DNA from: Paraburkholderia sp. IMGN_8
GTDB taxonomy: Bacteria; Pseudomonadota; Gammaproteobacteria; Burkholderiales; Burkholderiaceae
DNA: 64,000 bases
Direction of reading: 5' to 3'
NCBI RefSeq assembly: GCF_038050405.1
Contig: NZ_CP150901.1
Coordinates: 186,001-250,000 of the forward strand
Shown: positions 35,353 through 45,563 of the stretch, one piece after another
Numbering within the stretch: position 1 is the stretch's first letter
Layout of the letters: each line of letters starts with the position of its first letter
The notes under the pieces: generated by a model
The model's database searches: none
What the model saw: the letters and a program-made list of their open reading frames with translations, nothing else
Told to the model about the DNA's origin: nothing
Made by a program: the position numbers and the translations under genes

Positions 35353-37167
35353 ATGATTTCCTCACTCCGAACCCGCATCCTGATTATTTCCTCCGCTACC
35401 GTCATCGGCGCGCTCGCGCTCTCGGGAGCCGCGGCCTACACTACAGTGCGCGCCAACACGATGGAGACCATCGCGCAGAACCTGGGCGCCATCGCCGGCG
35501 CCAATGCGCTGGCCATCGACAAGTGGGTGGCTGCCAAAGCGCAGGCCGTGAAGGCGACCGCCGAAGAGGTCGAGCACGGCGATCCGCAAGGTTTTGTCAA
35601 GCATATGAGTCGCGCGGACGGCTTTCCGATCACCACAGTCGGCTGGACCGACAAGACCTATTTCTCGACCAGCAGCACTACGCCCAAGGACTACGACCCG
35701 ACCGCGCGGCCCTGGTACAAGGCGGCCGTCGCGGCCGGCACGCTGATCGTCACGAAGCCGTACGGCGACGCGTCGACGGGCGTGCCCTACGTCTCGTTTT
35801 CCGCGCCGATGATCCGTAACGGCGAAGCGACCGGCGCGTTGAGCGGCGCCGTACCGCTCGACGGGGTGCGCGAAGTGGTCGCCGCCGTGCATCCGACGCC
35901 TTCGAGCCTGGCCTTCGTGGTGACGCGCGACGGTCAGGTTATCGCGCATCCGGATGCCAGGTTGATTCTCAAGCAGGCGACCGACATCGCCGCAGCGCTC
36001 ACGCCGGACGCGCTGGCCTCGCTCGCGCAAGCCGGTGCGCCGATGGAAGTCGATCTGGGCGGGGTTGCGAAGCTGCTCAAGGCGCAGCCGGTGCAGGGCA
36101 CCGACTGGTATCTGGTGATCGCTCTCGACAAGGCGGAGGCAACGGCAGGTCTGGCCAACGTCCTGCAAGCGCTCGGTGTGGCGATGGTGTTGCTGACGCT
36201 GACGGCGGTGGGCATTGCCGCGTTCTTCACCTCGCATTCGTTCCGCAGCCTCTCGCAGGTGCGCGATGCCATGGACACCATCGGCTCAGGCAGCGGCGAT
36301 CTCACGCATCGCCTGCCTGTGGTGGGCCGCGACGAAGTCGCGCAGATTTCCGCCTCGTTTAACGCATTTGTCGACAAGATCGGCACGGTGCTACTGGAAG
36401 TGCGTGCCGGCGTGGAGAACATGAAGACCGCGACCAGCGAAATCGAAATGGGCAACCGCGATCTGTCGCAGCGCACGGAAACGTCCGCCTGCAATCTGCA
36501 GAACACCTCGGCTGCGCTCACGCAGTTGACCGCCAGCGTCAAGCAGTCGGCCGAAGCCGCGATGGAGGCCACGCGGCTGGCGACCTCAGCGAGCCAGGCG
36601 GCGGCGCGCGGTGGAGAAGTCGTGACGAGCGCAGTCAGCACGATGGACGACATCGCCAGGTCCTCTGCGCGCATTACCGAAATCATTAGCGTGATCGACA
36701 GCATCGCGTTTCAGACCAACATCCTTGCGCTGAACGCTGCCGTCGAAGCGGCACGGGCCGGCGAGAACGGTCGCGGATTCGCCGTGGTGGCGGGCGAAGT
36801 GCGCACGCTGGCGCAGCGCTGCGCGACCGCCGCGCGCGAGATCAAGGACTTGATTCAAGCCTCGGAAGCCAGCGTCGGCACGGGCGCGCAGCGCGTACAG
36901 GCGGCCGGCGCAGCGATGCAGGAAATCGTCGAAGGGATCGATCGCGTGAATCGCGTCATCGGCGAAATCGACGGCGCGATGCACGAGCAGAGCGCCGGCA
37001 TCAGCCAGATCGACCGCAGCGTCGCCGAGATGGACCAGGCGACGCAGCAAAACGCCGCCCTCGTTGAGCAATCGACCGCCGCCTCCGCGACGCTGAACGA
37101 GCAGGCGCACGGCCTGTCAGGCATCGTGGGGCTGTTCAAGCTGCGCCACGCCGACGCACGTCCGTAA
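35353..37167 (+). CDS. Methyl-accepting chemotaxis protein with dCache sensor
   Basis: A 604-residue chemoreceptor. A first membrane segment is at about 10-30; a periplasmic double-Cache domain at about 35-275 has [30 protein letters not shown], the pattern of amino-acid or carboxylate sensors. The second membrane segment is at about 280-300, then HAMP, and a signalling domain with the hairpin tip [34 protein letters not shown]. There is no C-terminal CheR-tethering pentapeptide. ATG 35353 is chosen; the ribosome binding site is weak. It is a stand-alone gene after the decayed region. Confidence 0.92.
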   Translation: MISSLRTRILIISSATVIGALALSGAAAYTTVRANTMETIAQNLGAIAGANALAIDKWVAAKAQAVKATAEEVEHGDPQGFVKHMSRADGFPITTVGWTDKTYFSTSSTTPKDYDPTARPWYKAAVAAGTLIVTKPYGDASTGVPYVSFSAPMIRNGEATGALSGAVPLDGVREVVAAVHPTPSSLAFVVTRDGQVIAHPDARLILKQATDIAAALTPDALASLAQAGAPMEVDLGGVAKLLKAQPVQGTDWYLVIALDKAEATAGLANVLQALGVAMVLLTLTAVGIAAFFTSHSFRSLSQVRDAMDTIGSGSGDLTHRLPVVGRDEVAQISASFNAFVDKIGTVLLEVRAGVENMKTATSEIEMGNRDLSQRTETSACNLQNTSAALTQLTASVKQSAEAAMEATRLATSASQAAARGGEVVTSAVSTMDDIARSSARITEIISVIDSIAFQTNILALNAAVEAARAGENGRGFAVVAGEVRTLAQRCATAAREIKDLIQASEASVGTGAQRVQAAGAAMQEIVEGIDRVNRVIGEIDGAMHEQSAGISQIDRSVAEMDQATQQNAALVEQSTAASATLNEQAHGLSGIVGLFKLRHADARP

Positions 37168-37382
37168 CGCGCACCGACGCGCTATCTGCGAGGCTTGCGC
37201 TGCGCAGAGGCTGGTCTGCGCCGGCGCCTGCCGCTAGGTGCCGACAACGTTCTGATAGCGCAACTGTGACAGATCGAGCGTGCGCGGCCCGGCGCACGTT
37301 CTCCAGTCGCTCCCTCAGTTCACATCATGCCGCCGGTGGCACTACCTGTGCCGCCGGTGCCGGATGAAGGTGTGGACGTCGT

Positions 37383-38075
37383 TTAGAACGGGTGAGCGAG
37401 CCCCGCCGCTGACAGCAGCGAGACGGCGGCCGGATCGGGCATGCCGTCGGCGTCGATCGCACCCGCTCTCGCGAGCGCACCGAGATCGCTGTCGACGCCT
37501 GCTTGCCCGACGATAAACGGCGTCGTCAGAAACGCGGGTGCCGTCAGCGTGACCGCATAGCGCTGCTGCAGATTCGTGGCGACTGCTGATTGCGCAGCCA
37601 GGACATCGGTCTGGCTTTCCAGCACCTGCTGGAACCGTGAGTTGCTCGGGAGGCCCGCTATCAGATTGGTCTCGTTCGTGCCAAGTTGCGAAGCGAGGTA
37701 GACGAGCATCAATTCGGTCTCGGGCGTCGTATTGAAGATGCCACCGGCAAACGCCAGCGAATGCAGCGTCGCGCCGCCGGAGGTCACGGTGAGGATGCAG
37801 GGAAGCGTGGCGTTGAACGTGATGTTGTAGCGTCCGCCGCCGTCTGACAGAGTCGAGCCCGAACCCTGTGCACAACTGAAGCTGACTGTCGCGCCGGCGA
37901 GTGCCTTGCCGGTGGCGGCCGTGCCGGATATTGCGACGTTTTGCAACCCGTTTCCGCTGCCACAGCCGTCGAAGCCGACGCAGTAGCTGCCGCTGCAGGC
38001 GACGAGCGTTGCGAGCGAAGCCACGCACAGTGCAGCCAGCACCGGGCGAACGAAACGCGCATCGTGAGTGTTCAT
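37383..38075 (-). CDS. Putative lipoprotein with carboxypeptidase-regulatory-like domain
   Basis: A 230-residue protein with a signal sequence and lipobox LVAC at about C27, then a Cys/Gly-rich stretch (CVGFDGCGSGNGLQN). An Ig-like carboxypeptidase regulatory-type region follows (ISGTAATGKALAGATVSF, then GGGRYNITFNATLPCILTV). The rest is helical. It is probably anchored in the envelope. ATG 38075 (MNTHDARF) fits the signal peptide better than a longer frame to 38120. Function unknown. Confidence 0.75.
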   Translation of the reverse strand: MNTHDARFVRPVLAALCVASLATLVACSGSYCVGFDGCGSGNGLQNVAISGTAATGKALAGATVSFSCAQGSGSTLSDGGGRYNITFNATLPCILTVTSGGATLHSLAFAGGIFNTTPETELMLVYLASQLGTNETNLIAGLPSNSRFQQVLESQTDVLAAQSAVATNLQQRYAVTLTAPAFLTTPFIVGQAGVDSDLGALARAGAIDADGMPDPAAVSLLSAAGLAHPF

Positions 38076-38203
38076 GGCCGCCAGCCGTTGATGGAAGGGG
38101 ACAAAGGCGACGGGTCCCACGCAAAGGGACCGGCGCTGTTTTTTATTTTAGGCCCGATGCGCCGAAACCGTTTGTCGCGTCAATCACTTCAACGATAACG
38201 CCG

Positions 38204-38407
38204 CTAATTGCCTGGAGTCGTTGCTGACGACGTCGTAGGAGACGTAGAGAGCAGCTTGATCGACTCCCAATGCGGATGCAGGAGCCGTAACACAGCGAGG
38301 ATCGCGCTGTTGGTATTCACTGACACAGTTACGAGGTCGTTTCCTGTTTGAACCGCTTTCTTGCCATACTGGCAATACTGATATTCGACGTGAACCGTTA
38401 CTGACAT
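38204..38407 (-). CDS. Small hypothetical protein
   Basis: A 67-residue protein (MSVTVHVEYQYCQYGKKAV, then VSVNTNSAILAVLRLLHPHW). ATG 38407 is preceded by AAAGGAAAT. The same frame is open back to ATG 38590 (MAEYYVAVPALDVLPAG), giving a possible 128-residue form; the longer start lacks a good site. Family not recognised. Confidence 0.5.
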   Translation of the reverse strand: MSVTVHVEYQYCQYGKKAVQTGNDLVTVSVNTNSAILAVLRLLHPHWESIKLLSTSPTTSSATTPGN

Positions 38408-38723
38408 AATTACGATTTCCTTTCTTTTAAGACTGATGTTTCGTGACTGATCGAGCAACGCAGGCTTGTACTCAGTCACCGTCGCAATACGCTGACCGAC
38501 CCCGTGCGTTTCGCCGTTGTAATCCCGATTGACAGCCGCGCCTGCCGGAAGCACGTCCAACGCGGGCACAGCAACGTAATATTCTGCCATCCTGATTTCA
38601 ACTTACGCCTTGACGCAATGGCACTCCTTGAACGGCGTGACCAAGCCGGCGGCAACAAACTCCCTGCGGAAGTACCCAATATCAGTGAGGCGTTCTACTT
38701 GAACAAAAAAGAACCTCGCGCGC

Positions 38724-39107
38724 TCAAGCCGCCTTTCCCTGAACCGGGTCTTCTTGCAGGGACAGTTGAATGCCGTCAGCCAATCCCCGCTCGGCTCGAT
38801 TGACGAATCCGCAATCTAGCAGGATCTGACAGAGGGCATCGGGAGAGCATGGTGCCCCGGCCACTTCGCTCATTCGGGCGAGAACATCAGAGAACGAAGC
38901 AAGAACGCTCCAACTGTCGTAGTAGGCGTGCAGTTGCGGTACGACCTCATTGCCCAGATTTTCCCAACGGACGGAAAGCATACCAACCGTTCCGCCGCCC
39001 TCCACGCGGTAGAGACCAAAGGTTACGGCCGAGACAACGCCCATTACCCTGCAATAGGACGCGGTGTTCATATAGAACTCACGCCTAAGATGCTCATTGC
39101 CGTTCAT
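38724..39107 (-). CDS. Hypothetical protein
   Basis: A 127-residue soluble protein starting MNGNEHLRREFYMNTASYC, with WENLGNEVVPQLHAYYDSW in the middle and an amphipathic end. AGGAAACGGCA precedes ATG 39107. No family recognised. It follows the pattern of a single accessory gene. Confidence 0.6.
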   Translation of the reverse strand: MNGNEHLRREFYMNTASYCRVMGVVSAVTFGLYRVEGGGTVGMLSVRWENLGNEVVPQLHAYYDSWSVLASFSDVLARMSEVAGAPCSPDALCQILLDCGFVNRAERGLADGIQLSLQEDPVQGKAA

Positions 39108-39425
39108 TGCCGTTTCCTGTCGGAGCTTTTGTGGTCGTAACTCATATAACGGCGCGAAGACGCCGATGCTTGAGTCTCGCGCTATCGACAATCTGACGAG
39201 ACACCTATAAAAGGGCTGGCACGAATGGGCGCTACGCTCGCAATACCTCACGTGATCACAAAGTGTAGCGGGGCTACCATTGCATTCGCCGCTGAGAGCG
39301 TGTTTAGCGTCCTTTATGGTCGGTAGTTCGTGGACTATCGGTCATTCGGTCATGCCGCCCGAGAGGCGCTTCCTGGCCGAGGCCGGCTGTTCGCTATAGA
39401 CATGGTGCGTGGAAGACTGCGCATG
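39108..39425. other. Intergenic region, no gene seen
   Basis: About 318 bases between two minus-strand genes. No dyad or coding frame that could be supported. Confidence 0.4.
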
Positions 39426-39887
39426 TCACTCCGTAAGGGCCGGTAGCGACGAAGGAGAAAGCACCAAAGTGGAGACCTTGCCGTCGTTCTCGATTTCGAC
39501 AAAACCGATTCTCCTGTACCACTCATAGGCCACGCTGTTGCATACGAAGACATTCAGGTACAGCGGTTTTTGTAAGTAACTGGACAACGACATGACCTTG
39601 GCAAGCGCTTCACTGCCGATCGACTTGTTTTGCATCTCCGGCACGATGCAAAGCATCCTCAGCCATACGAGATTTGGTTCGATGTCCCAGTGCACAAATC
39701 CGTATCGGTTGCCTTCCCATGTAACTATTTGACAAGAGCCTTGGCGAAGGCTTTTGGCAAACCCCGCCCGTTGCAAGTCGTCGTCCCAGCCAAACGCTGA
39801 GGTAACGAAACCTTTCATCGTTCGCCGATACGTGTCAAATAGCCATTCCGAGTCTTCGGGTACGGCTTGCCGAAAATCCAGATTCAT
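39426..39887 (-). CDS. GNAT-family N-acetyltransferase
   Basis: A 153-residue acetyltransferase (FRQAVPEDSEWLFDTYRRTM at the start). The acetyl-CoA loop region reads MLCIVPEMQNKSIGSEAL, and the C-terminal AYEWYRRIGFVEIENDGK is typical of GNAT enzymes. Substrate unknown. ATG 39887 lies directly downstream of the break in a truncated SDR gene, so its promoter context is probably new. Confidence 0.8.
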   Translation of the reverse strand: MNLDFRQAVPEDSEWLFDTYRRTMKGFVTSAFGWDDDLQRAGFAKSLRQGSCQIVTWEGNRYGFVHWDIEPNLVWLRMLCIVPEMQNKSIGSEALAKVMSLSSYLQKPLYLNVFVCNSVAYEWYRRIGFVEIENDGKVSTLVLSPSSLPALTE

Positions 39888-39954
39888 CAAAACCGCCGAT
39901 CGCGATAAGCAGGTCTTCGCCAGAGTACCGGATGCAGGAGATCGGCATCAATAG

Positions 39955-40083
39955 GTTGCGGCCGGCGAACGTCGACGGATCGCGCGCGCCCAGCGGCAGC
40001 CGATAGCCGCGTTGCAACAACTCGGTTGCGATTGCCAGCCCGATGCCGCGACTGGCGCCGGAAATCATCGCGACTTTTTGCAT
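39955..40083 (-). pseudogene. Short-chain dehydrogenase/reductase, 5' fragment
   Basis: Starts MQKVAMISGASRGIGLAIATELLQRGYRLPLGARDPSTF, a complete SDR nucleotide-binding start with the TGxxxGxG-like motif (SGASRGIG). Similarity ends at about 39955, after some 43 residues, and the frame runs on into unrelated sequence to 39835. GGAG precedes ATG 40083. It is the last gene of the minus-strand oxidoreductase/ABC operon and has lost its catalytic YxxxK part. Confidence 0.75.
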
Positions 40084-40107
40084 GGACATCTCCATGGAAG
40101 CATTGCC

Positions 40108-41445
40108 TTAGAAGCCCGCGTCGATCACGATTTTCGTACCGTCGCTGAAACGGTTGAGGCGAAATGCGTGCGGATCGACGAGCGGCGTGTCGTTCGTCAC
40201 CAGATCCGCCATCAGCTTTCCGGCCGCCGGACCGATGCCGAAACCGTGCCCCGAAAAGCCGGTGCCGATAAACAGACCGGGCACCGTATCGACACCGGAA
40301 ATCACCGGAATCGCGTCCGGCGTCACATCCATGTAGCCCGCCCAGCGCTGCGCGATTCGCGCGTGCGCCAGATGCGGGAAGACCCTGGTGAACTCGCGCA
40401 AGCCGGCATCGGTGTACCCGGCGATCGGTTCGGGATCGAGCGTGCGGACCTGTTCGAACGCGGTGGGACGGTCGAGCGCCCAGTGACGTGGACGGCGCAA
40501 CTCATCGAAGAAGCGCGCGCCGATGCCGATGCGCAAAGAACCCAGCTGGCTCTTCAGCGCTTCGATATATTTGAAGAACAGACGAAATGAATCGGGTGTG
40601 AGATCGCTATAGGTGCGGAAGCCGAATGCAACCGTGTAGCCGCCGTCGGCGCGCTTGCGAAACGCGAATTTCCTGTTGCTCGCGCTACAGGTCGGGCCGC
40701 CGTCGAGCGGCTCGGTGCGCAGCACCGAGGCTTTTACCAGCAGTTGCGGCACATCGATATCCAGGTTGCCGCAAAACCACCGCGACCACGCGCCACCCGC
40801 GACGACGACGCTATTGCAGCGGATCGTGCCGTGCTCGGTGACGACCGCACTGACGCGCCCCGCGCTCGTTTCGATGCCACGTGCGGCGCATGGCGTCAGA
40901 ATCTTGATACCGCGTTTGCGCAACGCATTCGCGATCGCGGGTGCGGCTTTTTGCGGTTCGGCGCGGCCGTCGCCAGGTGTGTAGAGTCCGCCTTTGAACG
41001 CTTTCGTCGCGCCGGGCAGCAGCTCGGCAACGGTCCTCCCGTCGACCACGCGTGTGTCGAACGCGTCGCCCGCCACGTTGCGCGCCTTGCCGAGCCATAC
41101 GCGATGATTGTCCATCACGGTGTCTTCCTCGGTCATGTAGAGGATGCCGCATTGATTGAAGCCCGTGTCGATGCCGAGCGTCGCATCCATCTTCCGCCAC
41201 AGCTTCAGGCTTTCGATGCTCAGCTCGAACTCACGCATGTCGCGATGTGTGACGCGCACCCAGCCCCAATTGCGGCTCGATTGCTCGCCCGCAATATGGC
41301 CTTTCTCGCAAAGCGCGACCTGCAATCCTTTCTCGCTCAGATAAAGGGCCGTGCTCACGCCGATAATGCCGCCGCCGATGACGACGACGTCGACTTGCGA
41401 AGGCAAGGTGGTGTCGTCGGCGACCGTTTCTACTTTGGGTCCCAT
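40108..41445 (-). CDS. FAD-dependent oxidoreductase (DAO family), amino acid/opine type
   Basis: A 445-residue DadA/DAO-type flavoprotein. The FAD-binding VVVIGGGIIGVSTALYLSEKG is at about residues 19-40, and the C-terminal GLFIGTGFSGHGFGIGPAAGKLMADLV closes the FAD site. It oxidises a D-amino acid, opine or N-methyl amino acid (inference). It is in a tight operon with the binding protein, the permease and a second flavoprotein. The start at 41445 is 26 bases after the permease stop. Confidence 0.88.
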   Translation of the reverse strand: MGPKVETVADDTTLPSQVDVVVIGGGIIGVSTALYLSEKGLQVALCEKGHIAGEQSSRNWGWVRVTHRDMREFELSIESLKLWRKMDATLGIDTGFNQCGILYMTEEDTVMDNHRVWLGKARNVAGDAFDTRVVDGRTVAELLPGATKAFKGGLYTPGDGRAEPQKAAPAIANALRKRGIKILTPCAARGIETSAGRVSAVVTEHGTIRCNSVVVAGGAWSRWFCGNLDIDVPQLLVKASVLRTEPLDGGPTCSASNRKFAFRKRADGGYTVAFGFRTYSDLTPDSFRLFFKYIEALKSQLGSLRIGIGARFFDELRRPRHWALDRPTAFEQVRTLDPEPIAGYTDAGLREFTRVFPHLAHARIAQRWAGYMDVTPDAIPVISGVDTVPGLFIGTGFSGHGFGIGPAAGKLMADLVTNDTPLVDPHAFRLNRFSDGTKIVIDAGF

Positions 41446-41471
41446 TGTGGCTCGTGTCCTGCCTGTGAAGA

Positions 41472-42277
41472 CTAGTGATGTTGATCGGCGATGCCGGTCC
41501 TGACCGGGACGGCCGAATTGGCCGAAACCTGCGCCTCGCGCTGCCGGCGCGACGATCCCGTTCTGGAATTGCCGCGCGCCGGATTCGAATGACGGTTGGT
41601 CCAGCGGTCGATGTGGTTGATCGCGTGCGTGAGCGGCACGGTCACGAGCAGATACACCACGCCCGCGGCCACGAGCGGCGACAGGTTCGCGGTGTTCACC
41701 GACGTGTTCTGCCGATCGTGAACAGATCGCGTTGCGACGTCAGCAGGCCGAGAAAATAGACCAGGCTCGAATCCTTGACGATCGAAATGAACTGGTTCGC
41801 AAGCGCCGGCAAGATGCGCCGCACGCCTTGCGGCACGATCACGTAACGCATGCTGCTCCAGTACGTCATGCCGAGTGCCTGACACGCGGACAGTTGTCCG
41901 CGCCCCACGCTTTGAATGCCGGAGCGGAAAATCTCCGCGATATACGCGGACGAGATCAGCCCAAGTGCAACGATCGCGAGCGGATACGGATTGGGTCCGA
42001 AGATCGCCAGCCCCACAGGCGCGAGTCCCTGGCCGACCAGCAGGATCACGAGCGCTGCCGGCAGGCCGCGAAACACGTCGATGAACACCTGCGCGGGCAG
42101 CATCAGCCAACGCGTATGCGACACCGCCATCAACGCGAGCACCATGCCCGCGACGATCCCAAGCACGGTCGAAAACACCGACAGCACCAGCGTGTTGACG
42201 AGGCCTGTGCACAGCAACGACGGCATCGACGAGATCAGCAACGGCCAGTCGAGAAAGTTCTGCAAGAAAGCATCCAT
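41472..42277 (-). pseudogene. Polar amino acid ABC permease with one-base frameshift
   Basis: The frame from ATG 42277 encodes a His/Glu/Gln/Arg-type permease (STVLGIVAGMVLALM, then the EAA loop YIAEIFRSGIQSVGRGQLSACQALG) but stops after LFTIGRTRR. Restoring one base near 41711 (plus-strand TCTGCCG read as TCTGGCCG) continues as GQNTSVNTANLSPLVAAGVVYLLVTVPL down to 41472, the expected last membrane segment. The gene is therefore either a recent pseudogene or carries a sequencing error. The matching ATPase gene is not in the window. Confidence 0.85.
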
Positions 42278-42342
42278 GGTGCGCTCCTTGTTGAGCGTCG
42301 GCGGGCGGGTTTAGCCTCCGGTCCGCAGGCGACCGAACTCAA

Positions 42343-43161
42343 TCAGTTACCGGTCTTCATCGCGTACGGCGGCAGGTTCGCGGGCTTCGAATAACCCGGG
42401 TGGAACTGCAGATACAGCTTCACCCACGTGCCGTCCGCGACCAGTTCGTCGATGCTCCTGTTCAGTGCCGCCTCGAGCTTGGCGTTGCCCTTATGCACCG
42501 GGAAACCGGCGGGCAGATTGACTGCGGAGATGTCGAGCCTGTCCGCGATGTTCATTTGCGGATACTTGCCCTGCAAGCCCTCTACGAGCGTTTTGTCCAC
42601 GAAGTAGCCGTCGATGTATTTCGAGCGCATCGCCAGGAAACCCGCGTTCAGGTTCGGAAAGCGCACGATCTGCGCGCCCGGCAGGTAGCTGTCCGAATAC
42701 GTGTCCTCGATGGTGCCCTGCACGACGCCGATCCGTTTGCCTTTCACCGATGACGGATCGCTCGTGATCGTGCTGTCGGGCAAGGTTGCTACGCTCAGAA
42801 GACCCGTCAGATAGCCCTCTGAGAAATCGACCATCTTCAGGCGTTCCTTCGTGATCGAAATCGACCCGGCGGCCAGATCGATCTGCTGGTTCGCGACGCT
42901 CGGCAGCAGTCCGCTGAAATCCTGCGCGCGGAACTCGGCGCTCAGGCCGAGTTTCGCCGCGACGGCGCGCAGCAATTCGACGTCGAAGCCCGTCATCTTG
43001 CCGTTGTCGATATACGAATACGGCTTGTTGTTCGCATCGACGCCGGCGACCAGCTTGCCGGGCGTCAGCGTGCCGACGTCGTCGGCACGCGCGTTGCCTG
43101 TCAACGTGAACGATAGGGGCACGACAACCGCAATGAGGCTGAGAAGATGGCGAAAACGCAT
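42343..43161 (-). CDS. ABC transporter periplasmic amino-acid binding protein
   Basis: A 272-residue type II binding protein with a signal peptide cut near NARA/DD. Family signature GKMTGFDVELLRAVAAKLGLSAEFRAQDFSGLLPSVANQQIDLAAGS is present, as is KGKRIGVVQGTIEDTYSDSYLPG. It captures a polar amino acid or opine for the adjacent permease. It lies 65 bases before the permease start and 37 after the flavoprotein gene. Confidence 0.92.
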   Translation of the reverse strand: MRFRHLLSLIAVVVPLSFTLTGNARADDVGTLTPGKLVAGVDANNKPYSYIDNGKMTGFDVELLRAVAAKLGLSAEFRAQDFSGLLPSVANQQIDLAAGSISITKERLKMVDFSEGYLTGLLSVATLPDSTITSDPSSVKGKRIGVVQGTIEDTYSDSYLPGAQIVRFPNLNAGFLAMRSKYIDGYFVDKTLVEGLQGKYPQMNIADRLDISAVNLPAGFPVHKGNAKLEAALNRSIDELVADGTWVKLYLQFHPGYSKPANLPPYAMKTGN

Positions 43162-43198
43162 GATATTTGCCCCGTCGAAAGGACCTGCGGTGAAAACG

Positions 43199-44572
43199 TC
43201 AGGAAAGGGCGGCGCGCACGCGGCCGCTCCAGAGATCGTCGAACGTATAGAGCGCCGTGCCGACCGGCACGCTCAGGCGGCTCGCCATGCCGGCCGGACT
43301 GACCGGAAACGCGCCTTCGCCGAATGCGCCGGGCAGTGCGTCGAGCCCGAGCATGTGTTTCACGACCCGCGCGCCCAGATAGCTCATCAGCGCGACGCCG
43401 TTGCCGTTGCAGCCCAGCGCGTAGTGAATGCCGTCCTGTTCGCCGATATGCGCGAGCTTGTCGCCCGTCATCGCGACATAACCCTTCCACGCGTGCGTGA
43501 TGCGCACGTCGCGCAATGCGGGCCACAATTCGATCAGCTTCGCGTGCAGCATCCTCGCCGCGTCACGCTCGCTCACTTCGCGGATCGCCGGGCGCGAGCC
43601 GAACAGCATCCGCGTGCCGTCGGGCGACGGCCTTGTGTAGAACAGATTGCGCTTCGAATCGCTAATCATCCGTCGCCCGGGATTCAGCACGACCATTAGT
43701 CCAGGCGGCAGCGGTTCCGTCGCGATCTGGTAACTCGCAACCGGCAGCACGCGCCGCGAGAAGAACGGCAGCAGCCGTCCGGTATAGCCGTTGGTCGCGA
43801 CCAGCACATGCTTCGCGTCGATTTTTCCCCGCGTTGCGTGAACCCTAAAACCCGCGCGATTGCGTTCGATCCGTTCCACGCCTGCATGCGAATGCAAAGT
43901 CGCGCCGCAACGCCGTGCGAGATCGCGCAGCGCGCGATGATATTTGGCCGTATGCAGACCGCCGTATTCATCGACGAGAATCCCGCCGTAGTAGTAGTCG
44001 GAGCCGATCACCGCATGCTGATCCGCGCGCGGCACGACATGCACCGTTACGCCGGTCTTGTCGCGCAACAGATCGCCCTGGCGCCGCAGGCGGTCGAAGT
44101 GACGCGGGGTGAATGCGCCGAAGAAGCGACCGGTGATCTGCAGATCGGCGTCGAGCGATTCGTCGGCGACAAGGCGCTTCAGATAGTCGAAGCTCGCCAT
44201 CGACTCGCACATCAGCCGTCCCAACCGTTCAGCCGACACCCCACGAATCGCGTTGGTCAGCGCGAGCTTCTGCCCGCTCGACACCATACCGCCGCTGCGC
44301 GTGCTGCCACCCGCGCCGATCTCGGCGGCATCGAGCACGGCGACACTCGCGCCGAGTCGCGCAGCTTCCGCTGCCGCGGACAAGCCGCAATACCCGCTGC
44401 CGACGACCACCACGTCGACGCCGGACGGCAACGCGTCGCGGACCGTCTCGGGCGGCGCGGCGTCCCACCAGTACGGGGCCACGCGAAAATCGTCATGAAA
44501 CAGCAGGGTGTCGGAGCGCATCGCGTATCGCCGGTGACGGAATGCGGACCAGTCTAGGTTTTCGTCCTCCAT
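43199..44572 (-). CDS. FAD-dependent oxidoreductase, gamma-glutamylputrescine oxidase-like
   Basis: A 457-residue DAO-family flavoprotein. The Rossmann motif VVVVGSGYCGLSAAAEAARLG is at about residues 50-70, followed by GGSTRSGGMVSSG. Family blocks VLVATNGYTG and ALGCNGNGVALMSYLGARV are present. It is the first gene of the operon facing the LysR regulator. It probably oxidises an amine or imino acid delivered by the ABC system. The start is uncertain among ATG 44590, 44572 and 44521. Confidence 0.88.
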   Translation of the reverse strand: MEDENLDWSAFRHRRYAMRSDTLLFHDDFRVAPYWWDAAPPETVRDALPSGVDVVVVGSGYCGLSAAAEAARLGASVAVLDAAEIGAGGSTRSGGMVSSGQKLALTNAIRGVSAERLGRLMCESMASFDYLKRLVADESLDADLQITGRFFGAFTPRHFDRLRRQGDLLRDKTGVTVHVVPRADQHAVIGSDYYYGGILVDEYGGLHTAKYHRALRDLARRCGATLHSHAGVERIERNRAGFRVHATRGKIDAKHVLVATNGYTGRLLPFFSRRVLPVASYQIATEPLPPGLMVVLNPGRRMISDSKRNLFYTRPSPDGTRMLFGSRPAIREVSERDAARMLHAKLIELWPALRDVRITHAWKGYVAMTGDKLAHIGEQDGIHYALGCNGNGVALMSYLGARVVKHMLGLDALPGAFGEGAFPVSPAGMASRLSVPVGTALYTFDDLWSGRVRAALS

Positions 44573-44660
44573 CCGGTCAAATACGACCAAAAACGCCTGC
44601 CATTCAATTTTGATATGGCAAGCTGAGAATTGGATCGACGAAAGCAGACGAGGCGAGCGG

Positions 44661-45563
44661 ATGAATCAACGGCAAATCGAAGCGTTCAGGCTGGTCATGT
44701 TGCGCGGCTCGATGACCGCCGCCGCCGAGGAACTCGGCACCTCGCAGCCGAGCATCAGCCGGTTGATTGCGGAACTGGAAGCATCGACGGGACTCGCGCT
44801 GTTCACGCGCAACGGCGGACGGATTCAGGCCACGGACGCGGGGAGTGCGTTCTATCGCGAAGTGGACCGGAGTTTTGTGGGCCTCGAAAAACTCGCGCAT
44901 TCCGCACGTGAAATCCGCCAGTTCGGCAATGGCCGTCTGCGGCTCGTCGCGGCGCCGGTGCTGGCGTTGTCATTCGTGCCGATGGTGATCGAGCGTTTTC
45001 TTGCCGCGTATCCCCGCATCGCGATATCGCTGGAAATGCGCAGCGAAGGCACGATCCAGCGGTGGGCTTCGTCGGCCTATTGCGATATCGGATTCGCCAC
45101 GACGACGCCCGATGCGTTCGGTGTGACGAGCGCCGAGTTATACCGGCTGCCGGGTGTGTGCGCACTGCCGACCGGGCATCCGCTGGCTGCGCGCAAACGT
45201 ATCCACGCGCGCGATCTGCGCGGTGAAAGCCTGATCCTGCCCTCGTATGCGGACGACACGCGTTCGTCGCTGGATCGCGTGTTGCGTCAGGCGGAAGTCA
45301 ATCAGGTGCCGACGATTGAAACGCCATACGGCGCGACGATTTGCGCGATGGTGTCGCGCGGTTTGGGAGTCGGCATCGTGAATCCGCTTGCGACTTTCGA
45401 TGCCAATACCACGAAGATCCAGTTCCGGCCGTTTTCACCGGACGTCATGTTTCGGGGATTCACAGTGTGCCCGCAGCTTCAATATACGAATCCGATCGTC
45501 GACAGCTTTCTGAAGATCGCAGACGACACAATGATGCTTGAAGCAAAACGCTGGGCAAAATAA
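44661..45563 (+). CDS. LysR-type regulator of the oxidoreductase/ABC operon
   Basis: A 300-residue LysR regulator of the NocR/OccR-like branch. The helix-turn-helix is at the start (MNQRQIEAFRLVMLRGSMTAAAEELGTSQPSISRLIAELE), and the effector domain ends TKIQFRPFSPDV. GAGGCGAGCGG precedes ATG 44661. It is divergent from the flavoprotein gene with an 88-base gap, the usual layout for control of opine or amino acid catabolism. Confidence 0.9.
   Translation: MNQRQIEAFRLVMLRGSMTAAAEELGTSQPSISRLIAELEASTGLALFTRNGGRIQATDAGSAFYREVDRSFVGLEKLAHSAREIRQFGNGRLRLVAAPVLALSFVPMVIERFLAAYPRIAISLEMRSEGTIQRWASSAYCDIGFATTTPDAFGVTSAELYRLPGVCALPTGHPLAARKRIHARDLRGESLILPSYADDTRSSLDRVLRQAEVNQVPTIETPYGATICAMVSRGLGVGIVNPLATFDANTTKIQFRPFSPDVMFRGFTVCPQLQYTNPIVDSFLKIADDTMMLEAKRWAK

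Noticed and set aside
38111..38143. GGTCCC/GGGACC stem followed by TTTTTTATTTT on the plus strand, considered as a terminator
   Set aside because: No plus-strand gene ends nearby; the adjacent genes read on the minus strand, so the T-run is on the wrong side.
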